Source: Actinomycetota bacterium (GTDB lineage: Bacteria; Actinomycetota; Actinomycetes; S36-B12). From it: a stretch of DNA of 41,402 bases. This document shows, piece by piece, positions 1 through 6,429 of the stretch. Made by a program: the position numbers and the translations under genes. The notes beneath the pieces are model-generated. The model saw only the letters and a list, made by a program, of their open reading frames with translations. It had not been told where the DNA came from and made no database searches. Numbering within the stretch: position 1 is the first letter of the stretch; each line of letters starts with the position of its first letter. The stretch is from assembly GCA_017857875.1 (NCBI GenBank), contig JAFMCH010000009.1, positions 1-41,402 of the forward strand. Reading direction: 5' to 3'.

Positions 1-266
1 AGTTGCACGAGATGTTTGGCATTGCGTTTGTCAATGCCACAACCGGTGCTCTCGAAGTGATGACGCCCTTATTGCTGTCTGAATTCGCCCCCGCCCAGCC
101 GTTACGCAAGCACATGCCATTGGTAGCCCGGGCCGTGAAACCGTGGCCTGGGGCTGCCGACCCGGATGCGCGTCGCAGTTCGCAACGACGTCGTCAACTC
201 CCGCCGGGAGTCCTGGCAGGATGGCTACGCGAGGACACCGCAGGAGAGGACTCGACTAATGACTGA
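1..266 (+). CDS. nuoC: NADH-quinone oxidoreductase subunit C (NuoC-like), C-terminal part, cut by the window edge
   Basis: The reading frame is open from the window edge (first full codon at 3), so only the last 87 codons are seen. NuoC belongs to the peripheral arm of respiratory complex I and helps link the hydrophilic module to the membrane arm. The segment HEMFGIAF followed by LLLSEF and PLRKHMPL matches the conserved C-terminal NuoC signature (E-x-F-G-I, LLLP-x-F, PLRKD-x-PL), and KPWPGAADPD matches the KPWPG continuation known in actinobacterial NuoC. The last 30 residues are a basic, proline-containing tail of low conservation. The stop overlaps the start of the next gene by 8 nt, which suggests translational coupling. 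The full domain is outside the window, so the exact paralogue (complete complex I or a second, partial nuo set) cannot be fixed here. Confidence 0.8.
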   Translation, partial: LHEMFGIAFVNATTGALEVMTPLLLSEFAPAQPLRKHMPLVARAVKPWPGAADPDARRSSQRRRQLPPGVLAGWLREDTAGEDSTND

Positions 267-627
267 GCGGTCCGTCGACCCGGTTCACCATGCCATTCCA
301 GATGAATCTCGCGGCACGATCCTGTTAGCGGAGTCGGCGTGCACGTCATGCATGCTTTGTGTCCGCGAATGCCCTGACTGGTGCATCGAGATCGTTAGTC
401 ACAACGAACAGGTGACCGAGGATGGTGCACGTAGGCCGAAAACCGTTGCGATCTTGGATTCCTTCACGATCGACTGGGGCCTGTGCATGTTCTGCGGCAT
501 TTGTGTGGAGGTATGCCCGTTTGATGCGCTGTGGTGGGAGCCTACGCCGCACGAAACGGATTCAACTACCGGTAATTTAGAAACTGAACTGCGAAGTCCA
601 GATCTGCGTCCTTCACGAGGCTTATGA
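259..627 (+). CDS. nuoI: NADH-quinone oxidoreductase subunit I (NuoI-like), short 2x[4Fe-4S] ferredoxin
   Basis: This 122-residue protein has two classical [4Fe-4S] motifs: C28-x2-C31-x2-C34-x3-C38 and C76-x2-C79-x2-C82-x3-C86. NuoI passes electrons between iron-sulfur clusters in the peripheral arm of complex I. It is shorter than E. coli NuoI (about 180 residues); the region before the first cluster is only 27 residues. I chose the ATG at 259 because AGGAGAGGA (242-250) sits 8 nt upstream and the ATG overlaps the nuoC stop; an open frame exists from 166 but lies inside nuoC. The last 20 codons overlap the convergent yajQ. The gene is the last of its cluster in this direction; no nuoJ-N follows. 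A different ferredoxin-type subunit of a nuo-like or hydrogenase-like complex is possible, but the nuoC neighbour favours NuoI. Confidence 0.75.
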   Translation: MTERSVDPVHHAIPDESRGTILLAESACTSCMLCVRECPDWCIEIVSHNEQVTEDGARRPKTVAILDSFTIDWGLCMFCGICVEVCPFDALWWEPTPHETDSTTGNLETELRSPDLRPSRGL

Positions 628-1057
628 CCGCCTGCAGGTCATCGCGGCTGCTACTTGACACACGCAGTTCATCACCTTGCACGGTGACCTTTACCTTTTT
701 TGGTCCCTCATCTCGAATGAGTTTGCCCAGCTTCTTCGCCTGCTCCTGCGAGATGCCGGCCGAAAAGGTGCAGGAGATCTTGTATGTGCGACCGGATGAG
801 CGCGGGTCGCCAGCATCAAGTGCTTTCAGGCTGATGGATCTCTTGACTAATTTATCCTTGAAGACATCAAGCGCAGCAAGAACTCTTTCCTCGGTGTCGG
901 CTTCAATTTCCACGCCCATCTCACCCTGCCAGTTGATGCTCGCACCGGTGTTCTTGAAGTCAAACCGCTGCGCTAACTCCTTCGCGGCCTGATTGAGTGC
1001 GTTATCGGCCTCTTGCCGATCAATCTTGGAAACGATGTCGAAACTGCTGTCAGCCAT
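566..1057 (-). CDS. yajQ: YajQ family protein (UPF0234), possible cyclic-di-GMP-binding effector
   Basis: The 163-residue product starts [11 protein letters not shown], carries RFDFKNTGA (about residues 31-39), and ends in FLNYR, all typical of YajQ/UPF0234. The fold is a tandem of two ferredoxin-like domains. In some proteobacteria YajQ proteins bind cyclic-di-GMP; in Actinobacteria the role is not established, so the ligand is inferred from family knowledge. Length is normal for the family. The gene is convergent with nuoI and shares 62 bp with it (566-627), so there is no room for a terminator between them. Family assignment is firm; function is not. Confidence 0.9.
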   Translation of the reverse strand: MADSSFDIVSKIDRQEADNALNQAAKELAQRFDFKNTGASINWQGEMGVEIEADTEERVLAALDVFKDKLVKRSISLKALDAGDPRSSGRTYKISCTFSAGISQEQAKKLGKLIRDEGPKKVKVTVQGDELRVSSSSRDDLQAVISLVKDADLDFAVQFLNYR

Positions 1058-1133
1058 GCGGCTATTGTGGCATCTTCGCGCCAGCGCCTGTGACAGATCG
1101 CGATCCGGATCGCTTCGTTTCGGTGCGGCCCGG

Positions 1134-1139
1134 TACGAT
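1134..1139 (+). promoter_or_regulatory. Candidate -10 box for tRNA-Tyr
   Basis: TACGAT fits the actinobacterial TAnnnT -10 pattern and lies 24 nt before the 5' end of the mature tRNA, giving a short 5' leader for RNase P. No convincing -35 hexamer is seen 16-18 nt upstream, so this is only a candidate. Confidence 0.3.
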
Positions 1140-1163
1140 CGGCGGGCTCGCTTGCGCGGGCAA

Positions 1164-1244
1164 GGCAGGTTGCCCGAGCGGCCAATGGGAGCGGACTGTA
1201 AATCCGTCGCGAAAGCTTCGCAGGTTCGAATCCTGCACCTGCCA
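1164..1244 (+). tRNA. tRNA-Tyr (anticodon GTA)
   Basis: The acceptor arms GGCAGGT (1164-1170) and ACCTGCC (1237-1243) pair perfectly, with discriminator A at 1244. The anticodon GTA is at 1198-1200 in the loop CTGTAAA. A long variable arm follows (class II tRNA), then the T arm with GGTTCGAATCC. The CCA end is not encoded. The tRNA stands alone between yajQ (opposite strand) and the 3' end of the reverse-strand dehydrogenase. Confidence 0.95.
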
Positions 1245-1255
1245 CTGTTGTCGAA

Positions 1256-1276
1256 GGGCCAATTCTTTTGTGGCCC
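1256..1276 (+). terminator. Short hairpin after tRNA-Tyr
   Basis: GGGCCA (1256-1261) and TGGCCC (1271-1276) form a 6-bp stem with a 9-nt loop containing TTTT. It lies between the tRNA-Tyr and the 3' end of the convergent dehydrogenase, so it could end transcription from either side. There is no U-tract after the stem, so a terminator role is only a suggestion. Confidence 0.3.
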
Positions 1277-1300
1277 GGTGGCCCTGGAGTCGTGACGACC

Positions 1301-2257
1301 TCAGCGTTCGTCGTCGAGGTAGACGACCTGGGTGAGATCCTCGCTGACCGCCCATAGTTGCTCGGCATCTGCACGGTTGAGTGCCGCAGACGTCATACCC
1401 ACGAGTGTGGGATGACCGCGTTGCTCACCGAAACCGTCTGGGCCGATGTAGACCCCACTCGGTAAATGTGGCTGCGTTGCGGCGTACAGCGTAGGCAAAG
1501 CCCCCATCTCGGCACTTTGGCCAAAGAGGCGATTTGCCACGGAGGTGGTTCGCTCACCCCACCTGCTGCCCTTCATGCGGGGGCCGGCAGATTGCAGATT
1601 CGTTGATGCATAGCCGGGGTGAGCGGCGAGTGAGATCACCGGCAGTGCAGCCAGACGCAGGCGGCGACTGAGTTCGTTGGCGAAGAGCAGGTTTGCCAAT
1701 TTGCTTTGTCCATAGGCTCCCCACGGACGATATTTGGCGACTCCTTGCAGATCGGCAAAGTTCATGCGGCCCATGCGATGAGCTTGAGAAGACAGTGTCA
1801 CCACCCGCGACGGTTGGTGAGCCCCGGCTGCTACGAGACTGGACAGCAGTAATCCGGTGAGCGCAAAGTGCCCGAGGTGGTTGGTGGCGAATTGCATCTC
1901 GTAGCCATCGGCGGATTCCCGCCTCGGCAGAGCCATGACCCCGGCGTTATTCACCAACAAATTAAGTCCCGCTGGGTGGGCGGCACTCCAGTGCTCGGCG
2001 AAAGTGCGCACGCTGCCTAGGTCAGCCAGATCGAGCGCGGCCACGGAAACATTCGCCTGCGGATTCCGCTCAAGGATGTTTCCGGCTGCCGTGTCGCCGC
2101 GCTGGGTGTCGCGTACGGCGAGCGTTACCGACGCGCCATGTCGGCTGAGCTGCTCGGCGGTCACCAGGCCAAGCCCTGAGTTGGCTCCGGTCACCACCGC
2201 TGTCGTGCCGGTCAGATCGGGTATATCGGTCGAGGTCCATCGGGTGGCCTGAGTCAT
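1301..2257 (-). CDS. Short-chain dehydrogenase/reductase (SDR) family oxidoreductase
   Basis: The 318-residue protein has the classical SDR layout: a Rossmann nucleotide-binding motif TGANSGLG at residues 23-30, NNAGVM at 103-108, catalytic S157 in LSS, and Y182-x3-K186 (YGQSK). It should catalyse an NAD(P)H-dependent carbonyl/alcohol redox step; the substrate cannot be read from sequence. Its layout resembles the WW-domain oxidoreductase / retinol-dehydrogenase-like group often labelled only 'SDR family' in Actinobacteria. The start is the ATG at 2257, preceded on its strand by AGAGGA at good spacing; the open frame runs further upstream but crosses the tRNA-Thr gene, so the longer form is not real. 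It is divergent from the tRNA-Thr/tRNA-Met/rpmG group and has no operon partner here. Confidence 0.85.
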   Translation of the reverse strand: MTQATRWTSTDIPDLTGTTAVVTGANSGLGLVTAEQLSRHGASVTLAVRDTQRGDTAAGNILERNPQANVSVAALDLADLGSVRTFAEHWSAAHPAGLNLLVNNAGVMALPRRESADGYEMQFATNHLGHFALTGLLLSSLVAAGAHQPSRVVTLSSQAHRMGRMNFADLQGVAKYRPWGAYGQSKLANLLFANELSRRLRLAALPVISLAAHPGYASTNLQSAGPRMKGSRWGERTTSVANRLFGQSAEMGALPTLYAATQPHLPSGVYIGPDGFGEQRGHPTLVGMTSAALNRADAEQLWAVSEDLTQVVYLDDER

Positions 2258-2396
2258 ATTTGTCCTCTTTCTTTCCCCTCGCCCTTGTCTCATCACCTCA
2301 GTGAACCCTGTCGGATGTCCTCTGCGGCCTTCGCCCCCTGCTGCCGGTGAGATTGGCTCGGGCGACCTGCTGTGTGCAGCACCGGCGGGGTGCCTG

Positions 2397-2402
2397 TAGT
2401 CT
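2397..2402 (+). promoter_or_regulatory. Candidate -10 box for tRNA-Thr
   Basis: TAGTCT matches TAnnnT and ends 14 nt before the tRNA-Thr 5' end, so transcription would begin a few bases upstream of the mature tRNA. The -35 region around 2374-2379 is weak. The tRNA-Met and rpmG downstream could share this promoter. Confidence 0.35.
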
Positions 2403-2416
2403 GCTCTGGCTTCACC

Positions 2417-2489
2417 GCCCCAATAGCTCAGTCGGTAGAGCGTCTCCATGGTAAGGAGAAGGTCTACGGTTCGATTCCGTATTGGGGCT
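2417..2489 (+). tRNA. tRNA-Thr (anticodon GGT)
   Basis: The acceptor arms GCCCCAA (2417-2423) and TTGGGGC (2482-2488) pair perfectly, with discriminator T. The D arm contains AGCTCAGTCGGTAGAGC, the anticodon stem TCTCC/GGAGA encloses the loop ATGGTAA with anticodon GGT, and the T arm has GGTTCGATTCC. Length is 73 nt without an encoded CCA. It lies 36 nt before tRNA-Met and is probably co-transcribed with it and rpmG. Confidence 0.95.
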
Positions 2490-2525
2490 CACGGGGTGGC
2501 TTCCGTTCATCGGGGGTCACCACAC

Positions 2526-2599
2526 GGCGGAGTAGCTCAGCCAGGTAGAGCAAGCGGCTCATAATCGCTGTGTCGCCGGTTCAAGTCCGGCCTCCGCTA
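2526..2599 (+). tRNA. Elongator tRNA-Met (anticodon CAT)
   Basis: The acceptor GGCGGAG (2526-2532) pairs with CTCCGCT (2592-2598), with a G-U pair at the first position, and discriminator A at 2599. The anticodon CAT is at 2560-2562 in the loop CTCATAA. A paired first base pair and the body match elongator tRNA-Met of Actinobacteria rather than initiator tRNA. A CAT-anticodon tRNA-Ile2 (lysidine) is the alternative. It lies directly upstream of rpmG, as in Mycobacterium and Streptomyces. Confidence 0.92.
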
Positions 2600-2652
2600 C
2601 CCCGATACTGCACCACATCGGCCAACCGGCCGAGATTTACGAGGAGGGCCAC

Positions 2653-2820
2653 ATGGCCAAGGCGAGTGACGTTCGGCCCAAGATCACCCTGGCCTGCCAG
2701 GATTGCAAGAGCCGCAACTACATCACGAAGAAAAACCGTCGGAATGATCCAGATCGACTGGAACTGGCCAAGTTCTGCCCGACGTGCAAAAAGCACATCG
2801 TGCATAAGGAAACCCGCTAG
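2653..2820 (+). CDS. rpmG: 50S ribosomal protein L33 (bL33), zinc-binding form
   Basis: A small 55-codon gene beginning [10 protein letters not shown] and ending HKETR. Two CxxC knuckles (CQDC and CPTC) show the zinc-binding (C+) form of bL33, a large-subunit protein near the E site. Length matches the family. The ATG at 2653 is preceded by GAGGAGGG (2641-2648). It follows tRNA-Met by 53 nt and precedes hadA by 40 nt. The order tRNA-Thr, tRNA-Met, rpmG, hadA, hadB is conserved in mycobacteria, which supports the call. Confidence 0.95.
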   Translation: MAKASDVRPKITLACQDCKSRNYITKKNRRNDPDRLELAKFCPTCKKHIVHKETR

Positions 2821-2860
2821 TTTTCTACACTCGGGGGAGTGAGCAGAAGGCGAGTTTTGC

Positions 2861-3322
2861 ATGGCACTGAATCCGGACCTGGTTGGGCGGCAGTACCCGC
2901 CGTCGCCGGTTTACGTCGTGGGTCGCGAGAAAGTGCGGGAATTTGCCGCGGCGATCAATGACACGAATCCGCTATCAACCGACCTCGACGCGGCGCGGGC
3001 TGCGGGTTTCGCCGATCTGGTCGCTCCACCCACTTTTGCGTTCGTGATCACACACGTAGCTATGGGTAACGCGATGTTTGATCCAGACCTGGGCTTGGAC
3101 TACACCCGGGTAGTACACGGTGAGCAGCGGTTTGAATATCACCGCCCACTGGTGGCGGGTGATGAAGTAACGGTGGTCGCGATGATCACATCAATCCGCG
3201 CTGCCGCGGGCAACGACATGCTCACGCTTCGCTCAGACGTACTAGACCCCGCCGGCGACGTGATCGTCAGCACTCACTCGGTCATCGTTGCGCGCGGTAC
3301 CGGATCGAAGGAGGCAGCATGA
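2861..3322 (+). CDS. HadA-like MaoC/hotdog-fold dehydratase subunit (FAS1-like dehydratase domain)
   Basis: The 153-residue protein has the N-terminal MaoC-like (hotdog) domain of the HadA/UPF0336 type: LVGRQYPPSPVYVVGREKV at the start, then AINDTNPLSTD (residues 31-41) and APPTFAFVI. Unlike HadB it lacks a clear catalytic Asp/His pair, so it is expected to be the non-catalytic, substrate-holding partner. In mycobacteria HadA pairs with HadB to dehydrate 3-hydroxyacyl-ACP in fatty-acid chain elongation (FAS-II). Start ATG 2861 has AGAAGG at 2845-2850. The end overlaps hadB by 4 nt (ATGA), which supports a 1:1 complex. The acyl substrate in this organism is unknown; mycolic acids should not be assumed. 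Confidence 0.8.
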   Translation: MALNPDLVGRQYPPSPVYVVGREKVREFAAAINDTNPLSTDLDAARAAGFADLVAPPTFAFVITHVAMGNAMFDPDLGLDYTRVVHGEQRFEYHRPLVAGDEVTVVAMITSIRAAAGNDMLTLRSDVLDPAGDVIVSTHSVIVARGTGSKEAA

Positions 3323-3747
3323 CCGCCGCTATCTCCTTTGATGCCGTCGAAGTGGGCACCGCCCTTCCCGACCGTGATGTCACCATCACCCGGGTCGATC
3401 TCATTCGATATGCCGGTGCATCAGGCGATTTCAACGTCATTCACTGGAACCGGCGCATCGCCACGGCCGTGGGGCTACCGGATGTCATCGCCCATGGCAT
3501 GTACACGATGGCTCAAGCAGGGCGATTGGTCACCGATTGGATTCAAGATCCTTCGGCGCTCGTTGAGTTTGGGGTGCGCTTCACCCGGCCGGTACCGGTG
3601 CCCGATGACGATGCCGGTGCGATCGTTCGTTATTCCGCGCTGGTGGCCGAAAAACTGCCCGATCGGCGCGTACGGCTCGACATCAAGGCGGTCCACGCTG
3701 ATGCGACCGTCCTGGGCCGGGCAAGCGCCGTTGTGCAACTGGCTTGA
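3319..3747 (+). CDS. HadB-like MaoC family (3R)-hydroxyacyl-ACP dehydratase, catalytic subunit
   Basis: The 142-residue hotdog protein contains the hydratase-2 motif GASGDFNVIHWN, with the predicted catalytic pair D37 and H42, and the GMYTMAQAG helix. HadB enzymes remove water from (3R)-hydroxyacyl-ACP as the catalytic half of a heterodimer with HadA. The start overlaps hadA by ATGA at 3319-3322, and its TGA overlaps the TTG start proposed for murB. Length is normal for HadB. Because many Actinobacteria without mycolates keep this pair, a role in general fatty-acid or lipid synthesis is as likely as the mycobacterial one. Confidence 0.82.
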   Translation: MTAAISFDAVEVGTALPDRDVTITRVDLIRYAGASGDFNVIHWNRRIATAVGLPDVIAHGMYTMAQAGRLVTDWIQDPSALVEFGVRFTRPVPVPDDDAGAIVRYSALVAEKLPDRRVRLDIKAVHADATVLGRASAVVQLA

Positions 3748-4802
3748 GCACGGACTCCATGCCGGAGTACATGCGTGACCTGACGACCCTGCGGGTGGGT
3801 GGTCCAATCGCCCGCTTGGTCAGGGCCACAACGCGGACCGAACTGGTCCAGACTGTGAGAGATTGCGACGCTCGCGGCGAGCCGATCTTGATCCTCGGCG
3901 GTGGCAGCAACGTGGTGGCCTCCGATCGTGGTGTCGAGGGAACCGTCGTCTCGGTAGAGACTCGGGGCATCAACGTGAGTTCCGACCCCTGCGCTGGGGC
4001 CTGGGTTGAAGTGGAGGCGGGGGAGTCTTGGGACAGCCTCGTTGATTTGGCGGTGGTCCAGGAGTGGGTCGGCATCGAAGCGCTGTCTGGTATTCCTGGT
4101 CGCACGGGTGCCACGCCAATCCAAAATGTGGGTGCTTATGGGCAAGACGTAGCACAGGTTATTGCTCGGGTCGAAGTTTTTGATCGCGCACTTGATCAGG
4201 TCAGCACATGGGCGGTTGGCGACTGCGAGTTTGATTACCGAACGTCGGTTTTCAAGCGATTGCTGCCGAGATTCGTCGTGCTTGCTGTGACTTTTCAACT
4301 GCGACGGGGAAACCTCTCGCGCCCTATCCTGTATCCAGAACTTGCTCGTGCACTTGATGTCGATGTCGGCGCCGCGGTCAAGGCCAGCGATGTTCGGTCT
4401 GCAGTATTGGGCTTGCGGCGTGCCAAGGGCATGGTTCTCGATGATGCCGACTGCGATACGTGGAGTGTCGGTTCTTTCTTTACCAACCCGATTGTGGCTG
4501 TAGAGCACCTTGACCGGGTGCCAGAGGCGGCCCCGCGATGGCCAGTTGAGGGTGGTCGCATGAAATTGAGCGCAGCTTGGCTGGTGGAACAGTCGGGTTT
4601 CTCGCGCGGTTTCTCGTTGAACAGTCCACCGCGTGCGGCAATTTCTACGAAGCACACTTTGGCGCTGACCAATCGCGGGGGAGCGTCGGCCGCTGACATT
4701 ATGGATTTGGCGCGAACGGTGCAGCGTGGAGTGCACGAGGCTTTCGGGATCAGACTCGAGCCCGAACCCACCATCCTGGGTGACACAGCTGTGCGGTATT
4801 AG
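3744..4802 (+). CDS. murB: UDP-N-acetylenolpyruvoylglucosamine reductase (MurB)
   Basis: MurB reduces UDP-GlcNAc-enolpyruvate to UDP-MurNAc with NADPH and FAD, the second committed step of peptidoglycan synthesis, in the cytoplasm. Seen features: the FAD-binding ILGGGSN, the IPGRTGATPIQNVGAYGQ segment, the catalytic serine S244 in GSFFTNP, and a C-terminal EPEPTIL glutamate. The 352-residue length fits the type I form. The start is uncertain: TTG at 3744 overlaps the hadB stop (TTGA), while ATG at 3759 gives a protein 5 residues shorter; neither has a clear ribosome binding site, so coupling to hadB is likely. It is third in a hadA-hadB-murB operon, linking an acyl dehydratase with wall synthesis. 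Confidence 0.93.
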   Translation: MSTDSMPEYMRDLTTLRVGGPIARLVRATTRTELVQTVRDCDARGEPILILGGGSNVVASDRGVEGTVVSVETRGINVSSDPCAGAWVEVEAGESWDSLVDLAVVQEWVGIEALSGIPGRTGATPIQNVGAYGQDVAQVIARVEVFDRALDQVSTWAVGDCEFDYRTSVFKRLLPRFVVLAVTFQLRRGNLSRPILYPELARALDVDVGAAVKASDVRSAVLGLRRAKGMVLDDADCDTWSVGSFFTNPIVAVEHLDRVPEAAPRWPVEGGRMKLSAAWLVEQSGFSRGFSLNSPPRAAISTKHTLALTNRGGASAADIMDLARTVQRGVHEAFGIRLEPEPTILGDTAVRY

Positions 4803-4842
4803 GCTGAGTCGGATGGTTTCGCACAAGCAGGAAAGTCAAATC

Positions 4843-5793
4843 GTGACGGCCGTTTTAACGGTGTCGGTTCCGGCAGATCAAGCCTCGATCTACGTTGCAT
4901 GGCAGCAGCAAATGAACGATGCCGTTGCCGGTGCCAAGGGCTTCATCAGCACCCAGGTAGTCGACCCTGACGAGCCAGGTGATGACTTCGTCGTTATCTA
5001 TCGATTTGAGACTGCGGCAGACCTACAGCATTGGATGGCTTCGCCGGAGAGGAAGGCACGGATCGACCAATTGCCGCCCGGACTTGAAGCGGCAGATGGC
5101 ACCATGAAGGTCATCGTAGGAAACGTAGATGATCGCGTGTCGCAGCCGGTGACCGCGGTGATCTCCGTGCGCGTTCACCCCGGCAGAGAAGACCAATACC
5201 GGCTGTGGCAGAAGCGAATGACAGCCGTAATGAGCAAACAGCCGGGCAGCATCGGCTGGACGGTACAAGAACCGATACCCGGTCTCCAAGATGACTGGGT
5301 TGTGATGGCCCGATTCGATTCGGAGGACGATCTCGCCGCGTGGATGACATCAGACACTCGCGCACAGATGCTGGCTGAGGCCGAGGACATGATTGATCAA
5401 TCCTCGACCAAGAAAACGCGAACAAGTTTCGACGGGTGGTTCCGATTTAATGACGGTGCGAAGCCGCCGCGAGCATGGCAGCAGTCTGCTCTCGTGCTCT
5501 TGGTGCTGTTCCCGATCGTCATGCTCGAGTTGGTGTTCGTGTCACCCTTCACTCAGCGACTTGATATCTCGGTAGCGACATTCATTGGCAATACGATTTC
5601 CGTTGCCGCTACTGGGTTTGTTCTCATCCCGGTTGCAGCACGTGGTTTTCGATGGTGGTTAACACCGCAAGCCTCTGCTGGCCGACTCTGGGCCGGCGGA
5701 TTAGCCATCGCGGCCCTTTATGCGGTTTCCATCGGCGTCATGGCATTACTGGCGGCAAATGTTAACTTCACGCCGCCCTTCTTGCTGGGCTAG
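4843..5793 (+). CDS. Tandem ABM-domain protein with C-terminal membrane segments (COG3224-like)
   Basis: The 316-residue protein has two antibiotic-biosynthesis-monooxygenase (ABM, dimeric alpha/beta-barrel) repeats at about residues 1-95 and 100-185; each starts with TAV(L/I)(T/S)V followed by a W-x-x-x-M segment. A linker and about three hydrophobic helices (around 215-240, 250-277 and 290-312) follow. The P-x-x-W-QQ-x-ALVLL start of the membrane part resembles COG3224 proteins. ABM domains occur in quinol and polyketide monooxygenases and in heme-degrading enzymes, but this group has no settled function. GTG at 4843 was chosen because AGGAAAG (4829-4835) lies 7 nt upstream; the ATG at 4813 is an alternative adding 10 residues. 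It follows murB by 40 nt and shares a stop tetramer with the convergent deaminase. Confidence 0.7.
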   Translation: MTAVLTVSVPADQASIYVAWQQQMNDAVAGAKGFISTQVVDPDEPGDDFVVIYRFETAADLQHWMASPERKARIDQLPPGLEAADGTMKVIVGNVDDRVSQPVTAVISVRVHPGREDQYRLWQKRMTAVMSKQPGSIGWTVQEPIPGLQDDWVVMARFDSEDDLAAWMTSDTRAQMLAEAEDMIDQSSTKKTRTSFDGWFRFNDGAKPPRAWQQSALVLLVLFPIVMLELVFVSPFTQRLDISVATFIGNTISVAATGFVLIPVAARGFRWWLTPQASAGRLWAGGLAIAALYAVSIGVMALLAANVNFTPPFLLG

Positions 5794-6356
5794 TACGGGT
5801 GCTTGTTCGGGTTCGTAGCCCAGGCGCGGTAGGCCTGCAAGCCGTCCTCGCGCCGGAGTTGGGTCAAGGTGATTCGGCGCTCAGGTAGTGGTTTTGCGAA
5901 ATCCTCGTACTGGAACGCATCATCGAATCCGATTTCGCGTGTGTCCTCGGCACTGCAGGCGTAGTAGACATTGTCAATGCGTGACCAATAGATCGCGCTC
6001 ATGCACATCGGGCAAGGAAACCCACTCGTGTAGAGGTCCATCCCCATGAGCATTCGTGATCGTTCCGGAACAACATCGGGTGATCCCTCTGGCTTGGCGA
6101 CGAAGGCGAGGGTTGACTCGTTTTGTTCCGTCAGGCCGATGAGTGGTGCATACGGATTGAGTGTGGCCACTGCCTTGCGTATGGCGGTCACCTCGCCGTG
6201 GGCCGTGATGTCGCCGGTGAGTAGCACGTTGTTCTGCCCGCGCGCAACAATCTCGCCGCCAAGTGCAATAACGGTGCCAAACGGCCCACCCCACCCGTTG
6301 GTCGCAGATTCCGCGCCTAGTCGGCAAGCTTCGGCCATAAGTTCATCGGGGGACAT
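5790..6356 (-). CDS. Nucleoside/nucleobase deaminase, CMP/dCMP-type zinc fold (guanine-deaminase-like)
   Basis: The 188-residue protein carries the zinc-dependent cytidine-deaminase signature: H53-G-E55 in TAHGEVTAI and P-C115-P-M-C118, with E55 as the expected proton shuttle. The C-terminal part (DDAFQYEDFAKPLPERR and a closing W...Y) resembles bacterial guanine deaminases of the GuaD type, so guanine to xanthine is the leading guess; other purine or pyrimidine substrates are possible. ATG at 6356 was chosen because AGGAG lies 7 nt upstream; the open frame extends 14 codons further without a binding site. Its TAG stop is the reverse complement of the stop of the opposite ABM gene (CTAG at 5790-5793). 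It lies 73 nt downstream of aspC on the same strand and may be co-transcribed with it. Confidence 0.8.
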   Translation of the reverse strand: MSPDELMAEACRLGAESATNGWGGPFGTVIALGGEIVARGQNNVLLTGDITAHGEVTAIRKAVATLNPYAPLIGLTEQNESTLAFVAKPEGSPDVVPERSRMLMGMDLYTSGFPCPMCMSAIYWSRIDNVYYACSAEDTREIGFDDAFQYEDFAKPLPERRITLTQLRREDGLQAYRAWATNPNKHPY

Positions 6357-6429
6357 CGGCACGCTCCTGGTATTTTGTGGGGACAACGGGCGACGCAACG
6401 CTATCTAATGTGGATGCCCTGGTGGGTCG

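Noticed and set aside
2258-2449. 64-residue N-terminal extension of the dehydrogenase
   Set aside because: It would run through tRNA-Thr; the ATG at 2257 has a good ribosome binding site and matches the start of the SDR fold.
2825-2830. TACACT as a promoter -10 for hadA
   Set aside because: It fits TAnnnT, but no -35 partner is present and hadA can be transcribed with rpmG.
3630-4826. 398-codon open frame antisense to murB
   Set aside because: It has no recognisable domain or ribosome binding site, and the plus strand here encodes clear HadB and MurB. Long antisense frames are expected from codon bias in this G+C range.
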